DNA of 64,000 nucleotides from Comamonas testosteroni. GTDB taxonomy: Bacteria > Pseudomonadota > Gammaproteobacteria > Burkholderiales > Burkholderiaceae_C. Position numbers and translations under genes: made by a program. Shown here in pieces: positions 1 through 9,031 of the stretch (positions within the stretch are counted from its first letter, which is position 1; each line of letters starts with the position of its first letter). The stretch is taken from the NCBI RefSeq assembly GCF_030505195.1, contig NZ_CP129672.1:1054001-1118000 (forward strand), read 5' to 3'. The notes below the pieces were generated by a model that made no database searches, was not told the DNA's origin, and saw nothing but the letters and a program-made list of their open reading frames with translations.

Positions 1-593
1 ATTTTGCGCAGCGCAAAATAGTGGAATTTGAAGCTCAGCCCCGGCGTGATGTAAGGGTTGCCATGCTGCTCGTGCGGCAGATAGATGTTCAGCCCCACAT
101 TGGGAGCTCCTGCATCATGCGCGCCGCGGTTGGCCGCCTCCATGATGCCGGGACCACCGCCTGTGCAGATGTAGACGCGCTCGCCGGGGGCCTGCTTCAT
201 GCCTTCGGTCGCCACGATGCGCGCAAAAGCGCGTGCCGCCTCATAGCGCTCGGCATTGCGCATGCCGCGCTCAGCCAGCGCCATGCGCTGGGTATCGCCG
301 CTGGCCTTGGCTTGTGCAAGCTGCTGACGCGCCTGCTCCATATCCACAAAGCGTGCGCTGCCGTAGACAACCACCGTGTGCTCGATGCCGCGCTCGATCT
401 GGGTCAGATCTGGCTTGAGCATTTCCAGCTGCATGCGGATGCCACGGGTTTCGCGGCGGAACATGAACTCCGGATCGGCGAATGCAAGGCGGTTGGATTG
501 AGGTTCCAGCTCTTTGCCGTTATGGGCCTGGTTGTGCAACTCGGCCCAGGCATTGGCCAGATCGGTATCGGACAGGGGTGAAGAAATTTGCAT
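1..593 (-). CDS. LOG-family (TIGR00730-like) protein, 3' end cut by window edge
   Basis: The reading frame begins at an ATG on the minus strand (591-593) and runs off the left edge, so about 197 residues are visible. The visible part contains a [13 protein letters not shown] segment, the nucleotide-binding Rossmann signature of the LOG/lysine-decarboxylase-like family, preceded by VVYGSARF. Known members are nucleoside 5'-monophosphate phosphoribohydrolases. The later PGGxGTxxE motif lies outside the window. The roughly 90-residue N-terminal extension is typical of the longer proteobacterial members. Substrate cannot be inferred. The 217 bases before crcB hold no gene apart from a short dispersed repeat at 721-742. 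Confidence 0.8.
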   Translation of the reverse strand, partial: MQISSPLSDTDLANAWAELHNQAHNGKELEPQSNRLAFADPEFMFRRETRGIRMQLEMLKPDLTQIERGIEHTVVVYGSARFVDMEQARQQLAQAKASGDTQRMALAERGMRNAERYEAARAFARIVATEGMKQAPGERVYICTGGGPGIMEAANRGAHDAGAPNVGLNIYLPHEQHGNPYITPGLSFKFHYFALRK

Positions 594-720
594 GGACCCT
601 CGGTTCTTAGAATGCTGAGCAGCACGGACTACAGCCATCCCTAAAGATTTCGTAGCGCTGACCGCCCATCCGTCAAGTACTTCAAGCTCAAATGCACCTG
701 TAGTGCAGATGATGCTTGCA

Positions 721-742
721 CTATACGCTCACAAAGCTATAG
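721..742 (-). repeat. Short dispersed ATAGCTT-type element, copy 1
   Basis: On the minus strand this reads CTATAGCTTTGTGAGCG followed by TATAG, an imperfect inverted repeat. It resembles intergenic elements at 27933, 55671 and 56944. The function is unknown and membership of one family is my inference. Confidence 0.3.
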
Positions 743-810
743 CCCATGAGAGTATTTCGCCTCTAAACGCTGAAGCAGTTTGCCGCAATAGTGACAAATG
801 GTCTGCCAGC

Positions 811-1197
811 TTAACGGCTGAACCCGATGCCCCAGCTGAGCATACCCATGTAGGTCATGAACAGAGAGCCCACCAGATGCACGCTGGCCCAGCCCAGGGC
901 TGCGACCAGGCGCTGCTGCTGCAGCAGGCCGATGACCTCGGCCGAGTAGCTGGAGAACGTGGTCAGAGCACCAAGAAAGCCGGTGATGATGGCCAGTTTC
1001 CAGGCCGGATCCAGCTGAGGCATGGCCTGAAACAGCGCGATGAAGACGCCGATCAGATAGCCGCCGATCAGATTGGCGGCAAGAGTGCCCCAGGGCATGC
1101 TGGATCCGGCACTCAGCCATATTCCCAACCCCCAGCGCGACAGGGCGCCCAGGCAGGCACCGATGCAGATGGCAACAATATTGAGCATGGCTGCCAA
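811..1197 (-). CDS. crcB: Fluoride-specific ion channel CrcB/Fluc
   Basis: This 128-residue, four-helix membrane protein has family hallmarks: GALSRWGLG near the N-terminus, GTLAANLIGGYLIG in helix 2, and GFLGALTTFSSYS in helix 3, which carries the Phe and Ser/Thr residues of the fluoride pathway. Length fits the family (about 125). Fluc channels are dual-topology dimers in the inner membrane that let toxic fluoride leave the cell. A second ATG three codons in is an equally plausible start. Only 44 bases separate it from the upstream antiporter subunit G gene, so it may be read as the tail of that operon. No fluoride riboswitch is evident in that gap. Confidence 0.92.
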   Translation of the reverse strand: MAAMLNIVAICIGACLGALSRWGLGIWLSAGSSMPWGTLAANLIGGYLIGVFIALFQAMPQLDPAWKLAIITGFLGALTTFSSYSAEVIGLLQQQRLVAALGWASVHLVGSLFMTYMGMLSWGIGFSR

Positions 1198-1241
1198 TCT
1201 AGCGCAAGGCTGCGGCCCTGAGAGGCTTGGGCGGCAGGATT

Positions 1242-1670
1242 TCAGGCTTTATTCGCCACAGACTTCTCAACGGCCTCGGCGACCTCTTCCTCGTCCAGGG
1301 GTTCGTTGCGCACCAGGTTGCTGAGCGTGGGCGGCACGCTCTCTCCCGCACGGCGCGAGCGAAACAGCGCCGCGCGCATGAGAAAGATGGTGGTGATGGG
1401 CACGGTCACGGCAATGAAGATGGCAATCAGCACCGAGTGCATGACAAAGCCCTGGCCGCTGACGGAAAAATAAATCCAGGTGGCATGCATGATGAGCCAG
1501 CAGCCCATGGTGGCGATGATGGAGGGCGCGTGCACGCGCTCGAAATAGCTTTTGAGCCGCAGCAAGCCCACGGAGCCCATGAGCGCAATCAACGAGCCTG
1601 CGAACACCAGGGCCGCCACCAGAATCTGGGCCCACAGCGGCAGATCCACGCCAATGACCTCGGTACTCAT
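1242..1670 (-). CDS. phaG: Monovalent cation/H+ antiporter subunit G (PhaG/MnhG type)
   Basis: This 142-residue protein has three predicted membrane helices (about residues 8-28, 40-60 and 68-90), the standard MnhG/PhaG layout. It includes the GSVGLLRLKSYFERVHAP segment typical of the family, and ends in a charged cytoplasmic tail (EEEVAEAVEKSVANKA). It is the last gene of the antiporter operon and overlaps the subunit F gene by 4 bases, indicating translational coupling. Subunit G is needed for complex assembly. The cation (Na+ or K+) cannot be decided from sequence. Confidence 0.9.
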   Translation of the reverse strand: MSTEVIGVDLPLWAQILVAALVFAGSLIALMGSVGLLRLKSYFERVHAPSIIATMGCWLIMHATWIYFSVSGQGFVMHSVLIAIFIAVTVPITTIFLMRAALFRSRRAGESVPPTLSNLVRNEPLDEEEVAEAVEKSVANKA

Positions 1671-1945
1671 TCGATCACCTCGCCGCGCAGCAGGAACTTG
1701 GCCATGGCCGTGGAGCCGACGCAGCCGAACAGAGCCACCAGCAAGGCCGCCTCGAAGTAGTTGGTGCTGTCATAAAGAATGCCCATGACCAGCATGGCCA
1801 GCATGCCGTTGAGGTACATGCAGTCCAGCGCCAGCACGCGGTCTTGCGCATGCGGCCCCTTGAGCAGGCGCAGCACCGAGCAGCCCATGGCCGCCAGCAG
1901 CATGACCAGAGATGCCATCAGCACCCAATAAAACCAGGGGTTCAT
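1667..1945 (-). CDS. phaF: Monovalent cation/H+ antiporter subunit F (PhaF/MnhF type)
   Basis: This 92-residue protein has three hydrophobic helices and the MnhF/PhaF hallmark LKGPHAQDRVLALD (the conserved GP...DRV-A-D loop between helices 1 and 2). It overlaps subunit E and subunit G by 4 bases each, the compact ATGA arrangement seen through the whole operon. It is a small structural subunit of the inner-membrane Mrp/Pha complex. Confidence 0.92.
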   Translation of the reverse strand: MNPWFYWVLMASLVMLLAAMGCSVLRLLKGPHAQDRVLALDCMYLNGMLAMLVMGILYDSTNYFEAALLVALFGCVGSTAMAKFLLRGEVIE

Positions 1946-2442
1946 TCAAAAATCTCCATCAGCAGGCTTTCGTAGCGGGACTTCACGAAGTCGGCCAGCT
2001 TCTTGGCATCCTCCACCTCCAGCGCATGCAGCAGCAGCATGGAGCGGTCACGCGAAATCTCGGCCCAGGACGTGCCGGGCGTCAGGCAGACAATCATGGC
2101 CAGCACCGCCAGCCCGTTGGGATCGCGCAGCTCGAGCGGAATATGGACAAAGGCCGCCGGATGCTTGCGCATGCGCGGCAACAACAGAAAACGCACCACG
2201 TTGAAGTTGGAGACCGAGGTATCGCAGACCACACGGAATGCCAGCTTGAGAATGCTCAGCGGATGGCTGACTCGCACCGGCAAGGGGCGCAGGCCGCGCA
2301 GCAGCACGGGAATCAACAGGCCCAGGATCAGGCCCAGCAAGATCTGGCCGGCACTGACCGATCGGTTGAGCAGCAGCCATAGCACCAGCAGCGCTATCGA
2401 CAGCAACGGTGCCGGGAAGATGGATTTCATGACGGTCTTCAT
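1942..2442 (-). CDS. phaE: Monovalent cation/H+ antiporter subunit E (PhaE/MnhE type)
   Basis: This 166-residue protein has a hydrophobic N-terminal third (two helices, about residues 12-55) and a soluble C-terminal part. The family signature is the C-terminal AMIVCLTPGTSWAEISRDRSMLLLHALE stretch, with the TPGT motif around residue 118. It lies between subunits D and F with 4-base overlaps on both sides. It is an accessory subunit of the antiporter complex. Confidence 0.92.
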   Translation of the reverse strand: MKTVMKSIFPAPLLSIALLVLWLLLNRSVSAGQILLGLILGLLIPVLLRGLRPLPVRVSHPLSILKLAFRVVCDTSVSNFNVVRFLLLPRMRKHPAAFVHIPLELRDPNGLAVLAMIVCLTPGTSWAEISRDRSMLLLHALEVEDAKKLADFVKSRYESLLMEIFE

Positions 2443-4271
2443 GGGCGGCCCTCCTCTTTCTGAGCCGATGCCGCAGTCTGAGTAGCGGCATCCTGCCCAG
2501 CCTCGCTTTCATCGCCAATACCGGGGACGGGCTCTGCCTGCATTTCCAGTGCTGCAGCACGTGCCGCCGCCTCGGGACTTGCGGCCTCCTGAGCCTTCTT
2601 TTCCTTGGGCGCAGGTACCGGGGTAAGACCCAAGACGGTACGCACATAGACATCGGGCGAATGCAGTGCATTGGCCGCTCGCTGGGTATAGCGCATCACG
2701 TCATCGGCTTTGACCGTCAGCACCATACAGCACAGCAGCAGCGCAGCGATGGGCAGGCCTTCCGCCACCTTGAGTGATGGCGCGCTCTGCTCCGGGTTGG
2801 CCCAGAAATGTCGGATGCCGACGCGCGTGAGGGCCACCAACGCCATCAAACCGGTGATGATGAGCAAGGCCACCATGCTCCAGCCCAGCGGACCGGCCTG
2901 TACACCACTGGAGGTCCCCATGCCCAGCGGATTGAGCAAACTGGTCAGCATGGCGAATTTGCCGAGAAAGCCGGACAGTGGCGGCAGTCCCGAGATCAGC
3001 AAGGTGCAGGCCATGAAGCTCAGGCCCAGAAAAGCCGCCGCAGCCGGGAAAGCCCGGCCGATCATGAGCTCTTCCTCATCGTCGAGATTGAAGCCTTCGG
3101 TGGGCAACAGCTCTGCATTGAGGAACGGCGCTTCATTGTCCTCATAGGGCTCGCCCGCATCGTCATCCACGCGCCAGCGGTCCACCACATCGGCAATCAG
3201 GAACAGGGCCGCCACGGCCAGCGTGGAGCCCGGCAGGTAATACAGCAGCCCGGCCGTCAGCAGGTTCTGCCCGAAGCCCGTTGCGGCCAGCAGGGTGCCG
3301 GACGAGAGAATGGCGGCGAAGCCCGCCAGATGGGTCAACCGTTGCGAGCCGAGCATCCCTATCGCACCAAAGGCCATGGTCAGCATGCCGCCCACGATCA
3401 GCCAGGTGCTGCCGAACAGGGCCGATGCCCCGGCTTCCGAGCTGAACAGCAAGGTCCACAGGCGCAAGATGACATAGACCCCCACCTTGGTCATGAGTGC
3501 AAACAAGGCTCCCACCGGCGCAGTCGCCGCGCTGTAGCCCGGCACCAGCCAGAAGTTCAGCGGCCATAGCGCCGCCTTGATCAGAAAGGCCGTTCCCAGC
3601 ACGCCCGCTGCCGCATGCAGCAGGCCGCGGTCGGCGTCCTGCACCTGCGGAATGGCGCGGGCCAGATCGGCCATATTGAGCGTTCCGGTAATGCCGTAGA
3701 GCATGGACACGCCGATCAGGAACAGCGAAGACGCGGCCAGATTGATGGCGATGTAGTGAAGACCTGCCTGAATGCGCGTGCTGCCGGAGCCATGCAGCAG
3801 CAAGCCGTAAGAGGCTGCCAGCATGATCTCGAAGAACACGAACAGATTGAACAGGTCTGCCGTGATGAAGGCACCGCTGAGCCCCATCAACTGCAGCTGG
3901 AACAAGGGGTGGAAATGCACTCCGGCCTTGTGCCAGCGCGCAGCGGAAAACACCAACGCGGCCAGTGCCACCACATAGGTGACCAGCAGCATCAGGGCAG
4001 TCAGCCTGTCCAGCGCCAGCGCGATGCCAAAGGGCGCCGGCCAGTTGCCGGGCATATAGACCGACATGGTGACGGCAGAGCCCGCCTGGTTGGTCCAGCC
4101 CAGCAGCATGACCACGATCACCAGGCTGATCGTGGTGGACAGGATGTTCATGCCCAGCTTCAGGCGCTGGCGCTCCTCGCGCAAAAACAGCATCAGCGCC
4201 GCCGTCAGCATGGGCAGCATGATGGGGGCCAGCATCAGGTGCGGCATCAGACGCTCAATCCACCCGCTCAT
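2439..4271 (-). CDS. phaD: Monovalent cation/H+ antiporter subunit D, with acidic insert
   Basis: This 610-residue polytopic protein is related to respiratory complex I subunits NuoM/NuoN. Family features include FFEIMLAASYGLLLHGSG, the conserved Glu in TM5, and KAALWPLNFWLVPGYSAA, the conserved Lys in TM7, both part of the proton path. MrpD proteins are usually about 500 residues. The extra length comes from an acidic hydrophilic insert near residues 365-410 (containing DDDAGEPYEDNEAP and DDEEELM) and an Ala/Glu-rich C-terminal tail of about 65 residues. It overlaps subunits C and E by 4 bases. Confidence 0.92.
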   Translation of the reverse strand: MSGWIERLMPHLMLAPIMLPMLTAALMLFLREERQRLKLGMNILSTTISLVIVVMLLGWTNQAGSAVTMSVYMPGNWPAPFGIALALDRLTALMLLVTYVVALAALVFSAARWHKAGVHFHPLFQLQLMGLSGAFITADLFNLFVFFEIMLAASYGLLLHGSGSTRIQAGLHYIAINLAASSLFLIGVSMLYGITGTLNMADLARAIPQVQDADRGLLHAAAGVLGTAFLIKAALWPLNFWLVPGYSAATAPVGALFALMTKVGVYVILRLWTLLFSSEAGASALFGSTWLIVGGMLTMAFGAIGMLGSQRLTHLAGFAAILSSGTLLAATGFGQNLLTAGLLYYLPGSTLAVAALFLIADVVDRWRVDDDAGEPYEDNEAPFLNAELLPTEGFNLDDEEELMIGRAFPAAAAFLGLSFMACTLLISGLPPLSGFLGKFAMLTSLLNPLGMGTSSGVQAGPLGWSMVALLIITGLMALVALTRVGIRHFWANPEQSAPSLKVAEGLPIAALLLCCMVLTVKADDVMRYTQRAANALHSPDVYVRTVLGLTPVPAPKEKKAQEAASPEAAARAAALEMQAEPVPGIGDESEAGQDAATQTAASAQKEEGRP

Positions 4272-4633
4272 AGCATTTCCTGTTCGGTTCGCGAGTGCGC
4301 GCCATCCACATGGTCATTGCCGGAAGCGCCGCGCGATGCCAGCAGCACGACCAGGAACAGCGCCGTCATGGCAAAGCCGATGACGATGGCGGTCAGCACC
4401 AGGGCCTGAGGCATGGGGTCTGCATAGTGCGACAAATCGGTCGGCACACCGTTTTGCAGCACCGGCACCTTGTTGATCGACAGGCCCTGACGGCCCATGG
4501 AGAAGATGAACAGATTGACGGCATAGGACAGCAGCGCCAGCCCCATGATGACCTGGTAGCTACGCGGGCGCAGCAGCAGCCAGACGCCGGAGCCGGTGAG
4601 CACACCGATGGCAATGGCCAGAACGATTTCCAT
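4268..4633 (-). CDS. phaC: Monovalent cation/H+ antiporter subunit C (PhaC/MnhC type)
   Basis: This 121-residue protein has three membrane helices and resembles complex I subunit NuoK. GVWLLLRPRSYQVIMGLALLSYAVN is characteristic of MnhC. The start codon overlaps the stop of the AB gene by one base and the stop overlaps subunit D by 4. The protein ends in a short charged tail (GNDHVDGAHSRTEQEML). Confidence 0.92.
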   Translation of the reverse strand: MEIVLAIAIGVLTGSGVWLLLRPRSYQVIMGLALLSYAVNLFIFSMGRQGLSINKVPVLQNGVPTDLSHYADPMPQALVLTAIVIGFAMTALFLVVLLASRGASGNDHVDGAHSRTEQEML

Positions 4634-7608
4634 TAAATACCTCCCCTTGCCAGTGCTGCAGCTGTGGCAGCCTGCACCTCGGCCTCGGCCTTCTTGGCCT
4701 CTTGTTCCTGCTCTTCCAGCAAGCGCGCATGGAAGCGATGTCCGCGCACCGACTGGTGAGCGATCGCTGTCAGGATCAGCATGGTGGATCCCACCACCAA
4801 CGCAAACACGCCAATATCGAAGAACGTGGCACTGGCGAAATGCACATGCCCCACCAACGGCAGCGAAAAGTCAAAGCTGTGGCTGGTCAGGAATGGGTAG
4901 CCAACGGCCACCGAGCCCAGGCCCGTGCCCAGCGCAAACAACAGACCCGCGGCAATCCAGCGACGTGGATACAGCGGCAGGTGCGCCTCCACCCAATGCG
5001 TGCCCGAGATGATGTATTGCATCAGCAAGGCAACCGAGAACACCAGCCCCGCCACAAACCCGCCGCCAGGCTGATTATGGCCGCGCACAAAGATATAGGC
5101 AGCCACCAGCGTCGCAAACGGCAGCAGCAGCCGCACCAGCACGGCCGGCACCATCAGGTAGCCCACGGCTGTATCGCTGGCATTGCGCGGGTTGAGCAGG
5201 TCGGTCTGCAAATCGCCAGGCACATAACGCTGCTGCTCCGGAATGTCCATGGCCTCGCGTGCAGGACGGAAGCGGCGCAGCAGCGCATAGATGACGATGG
5301 CCACAATGCCCAGCACCACGATTTCGCCAAAGGTGTCGAAGCCGCGGAAGTCCACCAGCATCACATTGACCACATTCGTGCCGCCACCGCCGCCCAGCGA
5401 ATTTTCGAGGAAAAAGGTGGAGGTGCTTTCATAGAAAGGCCGGCTCATCATGGCAAACGCCAGCCAGGCCATGCCACCACCGGCAATCAGCGCCAGCACC
5501 AGATCGCGCAGGCGGCGTGCCTTGGCCCTGGCATCGGCGCTATCGGCCGTACGCATATTCTTGTCCCGTTTGGGCAGCCAGCGCAGCCCCAGCAGGATCA
5601 GCACCGTGGTGGCGACTTCGACCACCAGTTGGGTCAGAGCCAGATCGGGAGCCGAGAACCAGAGGAAGGTCAGCACCGTGCACAGGCCCGTGCCGCCGAG
5701 CATGATCAATGCGGTCATCCGGTGGTACTTGGCTTTCCAGGCCGTGCCCAGCGCACACAGGCAGCCAATTGCCCAGAGCAGGACAAAAGCCGAAGACACG
5801 GGCAAAGTGCCGCGATTGCCCAGCTTCATGCCCCATAGCCACATCGGCAATGCGGCTGCCACCAGAGCAACGCAGACCAGCCACAGCATCTGCCACTGCA
5901 GGCGGCGCGTGGACAGATTGCGGCGCCCAGCCCGGCCCAGCCAGGTGATGCGGGCCAGCAGATTCTCGAAGATCCTGCGACCGCTGACACGGCCCAGCAC
6001 GGGTGTGGTGTCGAAGTGGCCGACCGTGCGCTGCCAGCGCAGCATGGTGTAGAGCACGATACCGCCGGCCAGTGCCACCAGGCTCATGATGAGCGGCATA
6101 TTCCAGCCATGCCAGATGGCCAGGCTGTACTGCGGCAAGTCACCGCCTACGACTGGAGTGGCAGCGACAGCCAGAAAACCGCCCACCGCCCAGGCCGGGA
6201 AGATGCCGACAATCAGGCAAGCCAGCACGAGCAACTCCACCGGTACACGCATCCAGTGCGGCGGCTCGTGCGGCTCGTGAGGGAGATCGTTTGCCTGGGG
6301 CCCAAAGAAGACATCGAACGTAAAGCGCAGCGAATAGGCCACGCTGAACATTCCCGCCACGGTCGCAACCACCGGCAGCACAGTCTTGACCCACGGCGCT
6401 GCATCCAGATAGACGGTCTCGGCAAAGAACATTTCCTTGGAAATGAATCCATTGAGCAGCGGCACACCCGCCATGGCAGCACTGGCCACACAGGCCAGCG
6501 TGGCCGTGATCGGCATCATGAAGCGCAGACCCGAGAGACGCCGGATGTCACGCGTGCCGCTTTCATGGTCAACAATGCCTGCAGCCATGAACAGCGAAGC
6601 CTTGAAGGTCGCATGGTTCATGATGTGGAAAACTGCGGCCACAGCGGCCAGTTTGCTGTTCAGGCCCAGCAGCAAGGTAATCAGGCCCAGGTGCGAAATC
6701 GTCGAATACGCGAGCAAACCCTTGAGATCATGCTGGAACATCGCGCAATAGCCGCCGATCAGCAGCGTCATGGCACCGGCTCCACCGACCAGCCAGAACC
6801 AGGCATCGGTGTCTGCCAGCACCGGCCACAGCCGTGCCAGCAAAAACACGCCGGCCTTGACCATGGTTGCCGAGTGCAGATAGGCCGACACTGGCGTAGG
6901 CGCAGCCATGGCATTGGGCAGCCAGAACTGGAAGGGGAATTGAGCGCTTTTGGTAAGCGCACCCAGCAAAATCAGCACCAATGCCAGCAGATAGAGGTGA
7001 CTGTCGCGAATCTGCTGCCCAGCTGCCAGCACATTGTCGAGGTCATAGCTGCCCACGATGTGACCCAGCACCAGCATGCCCACCAGCATGGCCAGCCCAC
7101 CCGTGCCCGTGACCGTCAACGCCATGCGCGCGCCCCGGCGTGCGTCCTTGCGGTGATACCAGTAGCCAATCAGCAAAAACGAGAAAAGACTGGTCAGTTC
7201 CCAGAAAAACACCAGCTGAATGATATTTCCCGAGAGAACCACCCCCGCCATGGCCCCCATGAAAGCCAGAAAAAACGAGAAAAAGCGCGGCACAGGATCA
7301 GTGGGCGACATGTAGTAGCGTGCGTACAGCACCACCAGCGCACCAATGCCGAAAACCAGCATGGAGAACAGCCAGGCAAACCCGTCCATGCGGATCACCA
7401 GATTCAGCCCCAGCGCCGGCAGCCAGGAAATCTCCTGCCTGAGCACCGCTCCATCGGCCATTTCCGGGAACAGCATCCCTACCTGAATTGCGCATATCAG
7501 CGCAATGACACCCGCGAGTGTTGATTCAGTATTGCGCGCATTCGCAGGCAATAAAGCAGCCAAAAGGCTGCCGGCAAAAGGTAGGAGGATGAGGTATATC
7601 AAGGGCAT
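4633..7608 (-). CDS. phaAB: Monovalent cation/H+ antiporter fused subunits A and B
   Basis: This 991-residue protein is the first gene of the operon. The N-terminal two thirds is the NuoL-like MrpA domain. It includes the FFWELTSLFSFLLIGYW helix with its conserved Glu, and KSAQFPFQFWLPNAMAAPTPVSAYLHSATMVKAG with the Lys-His proton-path residues. The C-terminal 300 residues carry the MnhB-like domain, with RGHNQPGGGFVAGLV as its signature. The AB fusion is the form called PhaAB in alphaproteobacterial K+/H+ systems. The complex exchanges Na+ or K+ for protons across the inner membrane for pH and salt tolerance. The promoter should lie in 7609-7832, where I see no other gene. Confidence 0.92.
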   Translation of the reverse strand: MPLIYLILLPFAGSLLAALLPANARNTESTLAGVIALICAIQVGMLFPEMADGAVLRQEISWLPALGLNLVIRMDGFAWLFSMLVFGIGALVVLYARYYMSPTDPVPRFFSFFLAFMGAMAGVVLSGNIIQLVFFWELTSLFSFLLIGYWYHRKDARRGARMALTVTGTGGLAMLVGMLVLGHIVGSYDLDNVLAAGQQIRDSHLYLLALVLILLGALTKSAQFPFQFWLPNAMAAPTPVSAYLHSATMVKAGVFLLARLWPVLADTDAWFWLVGGAGAMTLLIGGYCAMFQHDLKGLLAYSTISHLGLITLLLGLNSKLAAVAAVFHIMNHATFKASLFMAAGIVDHESGTRDIRRLSGLRFMMPITATLACVASAAMAGVPLLNGFISKEMFFAETVYLDAAPWVKTVLPVVATVAGMFSVAYSLRFTFDVFFGPQANDLPHEPHEPPHWMRVPVELLVLACLIVGIFPAWAVGGFLAVAATPVVGGDLPQYSLAIWHGWNMPLIMSLVALAGGIVLYTMLRWQRTVGHFDTTPVLGRVSGRRIFENLLARITWLGRAGRRNLSTRRLQWQMLWLVCVALVAAALPMWLWGMKLGNRGTLPVSSAFVLLWAIGCLCALGTAWKAKYHRMTALIMLGGTGLCTVLTFLWFSAPDLALTQLVVEVATTVLILLGLRWLPKRDKNMRTADSADARAKARRLRDLVLALIAGGGMAWLAFAMMSRPFYESTSTFFLENSLGGGGGTNVVNVMLVDFRGFDTFGEIVVLGIVAIVIYALLRRFRPAREAMDIPEQQRYVPGDLQTDLLNPRNASDTAVGYLMVPAVLVRLLLPFATLVAAYIFVRGHNQPGGGFVAGLVFSVALLMQYIISGTHWVEAHLPLYPRRWIAAGLLFALGTGLGSVAVGYPFLTSHSFDFSLPLVGHVHFASATFFDIGVFALVVGSTMLILTAIAHQSVRGHRFHARLLEEQEQEAKKAEAEVQAATAAALARGGI

Positions 7609-7832
7609 GGGCGGATCATTCTAGAGGTTAGCGTTATTTTTTCCGCTATAAAAACCTGAGCATTTCATAGACTTTAGACCGCCGTTCACCTTCAGTTGAT
7701 GACAGAAAATTCATCAAAACAGCGGGTTGCATGCAGATAAAGAAGTGCTTCCACAATCGCCCTTGCGCGCTGCACCGATGTCATGCATCTGCTGCAAACC
7801 ATTTTTGCCAAACTCAATCAATCTGCCAACCC

Positions 7833-8297
7833 ATGCATGTACGCAGCTATCGTCCCGGAGATGAAATCGCGCTATGGCAGGTGTTTCACGATGCGGTTCA
7901 TCAGCTGGCTGCGAACCACTACAGCCAGGAGCAACTGGACGCCTGGGCGCCGCAGCGACCGGACTGGACACAGTGGCGTCAGCGCATTCAGGCGCTCCAG
8001 CCCTTTGTCGCCGTTTGGGACAATGATCAGGCCATGGCCTATGCAGATCTGCAAGCCAATGGCTATATCGACCACTTTTTTGTAGCTTCGCAATACGCGC
8101 GCCAGGGCGTGGGCCGATTGCTGCTTGCACATATCGAGCTAGCAGCACGGCAAAGCGGCCTGCATGAGCTGAGCGCCGATGTCAGTCTCAATGCCCAGGC
8201 CTTCTTCGCACATTTCGGCTTTGAGCTACAGCGCCGGCAAATCCCCGTCGTACGTGGCATTGCCCTGCAAAACGCGCGCATGCGAAAAACTCTTTGA
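7833..8297 (+). CDS. GNAT N-acetyltransferase, YafP-like
   Basis: The protein has 154 residues from the ATG at 7833. An in-frame ATG 34 codons earlier exists, but the family begins at MHVRSYRPGDE. Acetyl-CoA binding motif A is visible as FFVASQYARQGVGRLLLAH (Q/RxxGxG/A), followed by the typical beta-strand/loop ...LSADVSLNAQAFFAHFGFE. The segment YSQEQLDAWAP is shared with E. coli YafP and its relatives. Substrate is unknown. It is transcribed away from the antiporter operon and precedes a membrane protein gene by 49 bases. Confidence 0.85.
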   Translation: MHVRSYRPGDEIALWQVFHDAVHQLAANHYSQEQLDAWAPQRPDWTQWRQRIQALQPFVAVWDNDQAMAYADLQANGYIDHFFVASQYARQGVGRLLLAHIELAARQSGLHELSADVSLNAQAFFAHFGFELQRRQIPVVRGIALQNARMRKTL

Positions 8298-8346
8298 ACC
8301 TGGCTCAGACCAAACTACCGGCACCACCCCAGCCGATACAACAAGC

Positions 8347-8937
8347 ATGAACTGGCTCTGGAAACCTGAAACATCCAATCCGCAGAAATGGCTGATCGTC
8401 GTTTTCATGGCGGTGATGATGGGCGCACTCGCCCCCATTTTCTGGCGCAGCTTCATACCCGATGCACATTGGCAGCAGACCGCGCTGTATCTGGCGCTGG
8501 CACTTACGGCAGCCTATGGCATCTGGCTGCAGCGACTCCATAGGCTGGGGCTTTGGCAACCGGCAGGCCCCTGGCTCAGCTACGGACCCTTCAAGCGCTG
8601 GCTGATGGCCTTGCTATGCACCGCTTTTATGGCTTTCATGCTCTGGCTCAACCTGGCGGCCACCCTGCCCATGGCCTATACGGCGGTCATGGGAAGCAAT
8701 ACCAGCATGCAGACCATTGCCGAGAAAAAACGGGGCTCGGGCCGCCACGCCTGCCGCCATCAGCTCAAGCTGAGCGAAGTTGACTACCTGTTTTTCGAGT
8801 TCTGCATTGATAAAGATGGCTACGACAGCCTGCCATTTGCTCCATTGCCCGCTTCGCTGTCCATGCGCGAAAGCTACTTTGGCAGGCTTGTGGACAGCAT
8901 TCGCCTAGCGACCTCAAAGCAAAAAGAGGAGCACTGA
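8347..8937 (+). CDS. Uncharacterised inner-membrane protein with periplasmic tail
   Basis: This 196-residue protein starts at the ATG at 8347, 49 bases after the acetyltransferase. Three hydrophobic helices are visible at about residues 15-35, 44-62 and 85-110, followed by a soluble C-terminal half. That half contains three Cys residues (RHACRHQ, EFCIDKD) and probably lies in the periplasm, where a disulfide is possible. I do not recognise a family. It may be co-transcribed with the gene before it. Confidence 0.6.
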   Translation: MNWLWKPETSNPQKWLIVVFMAVMMGALAPIFWRSFIPDAHWQQTALYLALALTAAYGIWLQRLHRLGLWQPAGPWLSYGPFKRWLMALLCTAFMAFMLWLNLAATLPMAYTAVMGSNTSMQTIAEKKRGSGRHACRHQLKLSEVDYLFFEFCIDKDGYDSLPFAPLPASLSMRESYFGRLVDSIRLATSKQKEEH

Positions 8938-9031
8938 CCACTGTGCCACAATAAAAAAACATATGTTTGACTATTGAGATCTCCAGTAGACAATCGCTTT
9001 CAGCTCCTTTTTTTTGTATTTTCAAGCCGCC

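Noticed and set aside
1198..1241. Possible fluoride riboswitch before crcB
   Set aside because: The gap is only 44 bases and I find no match to the conserved riboswitch core.
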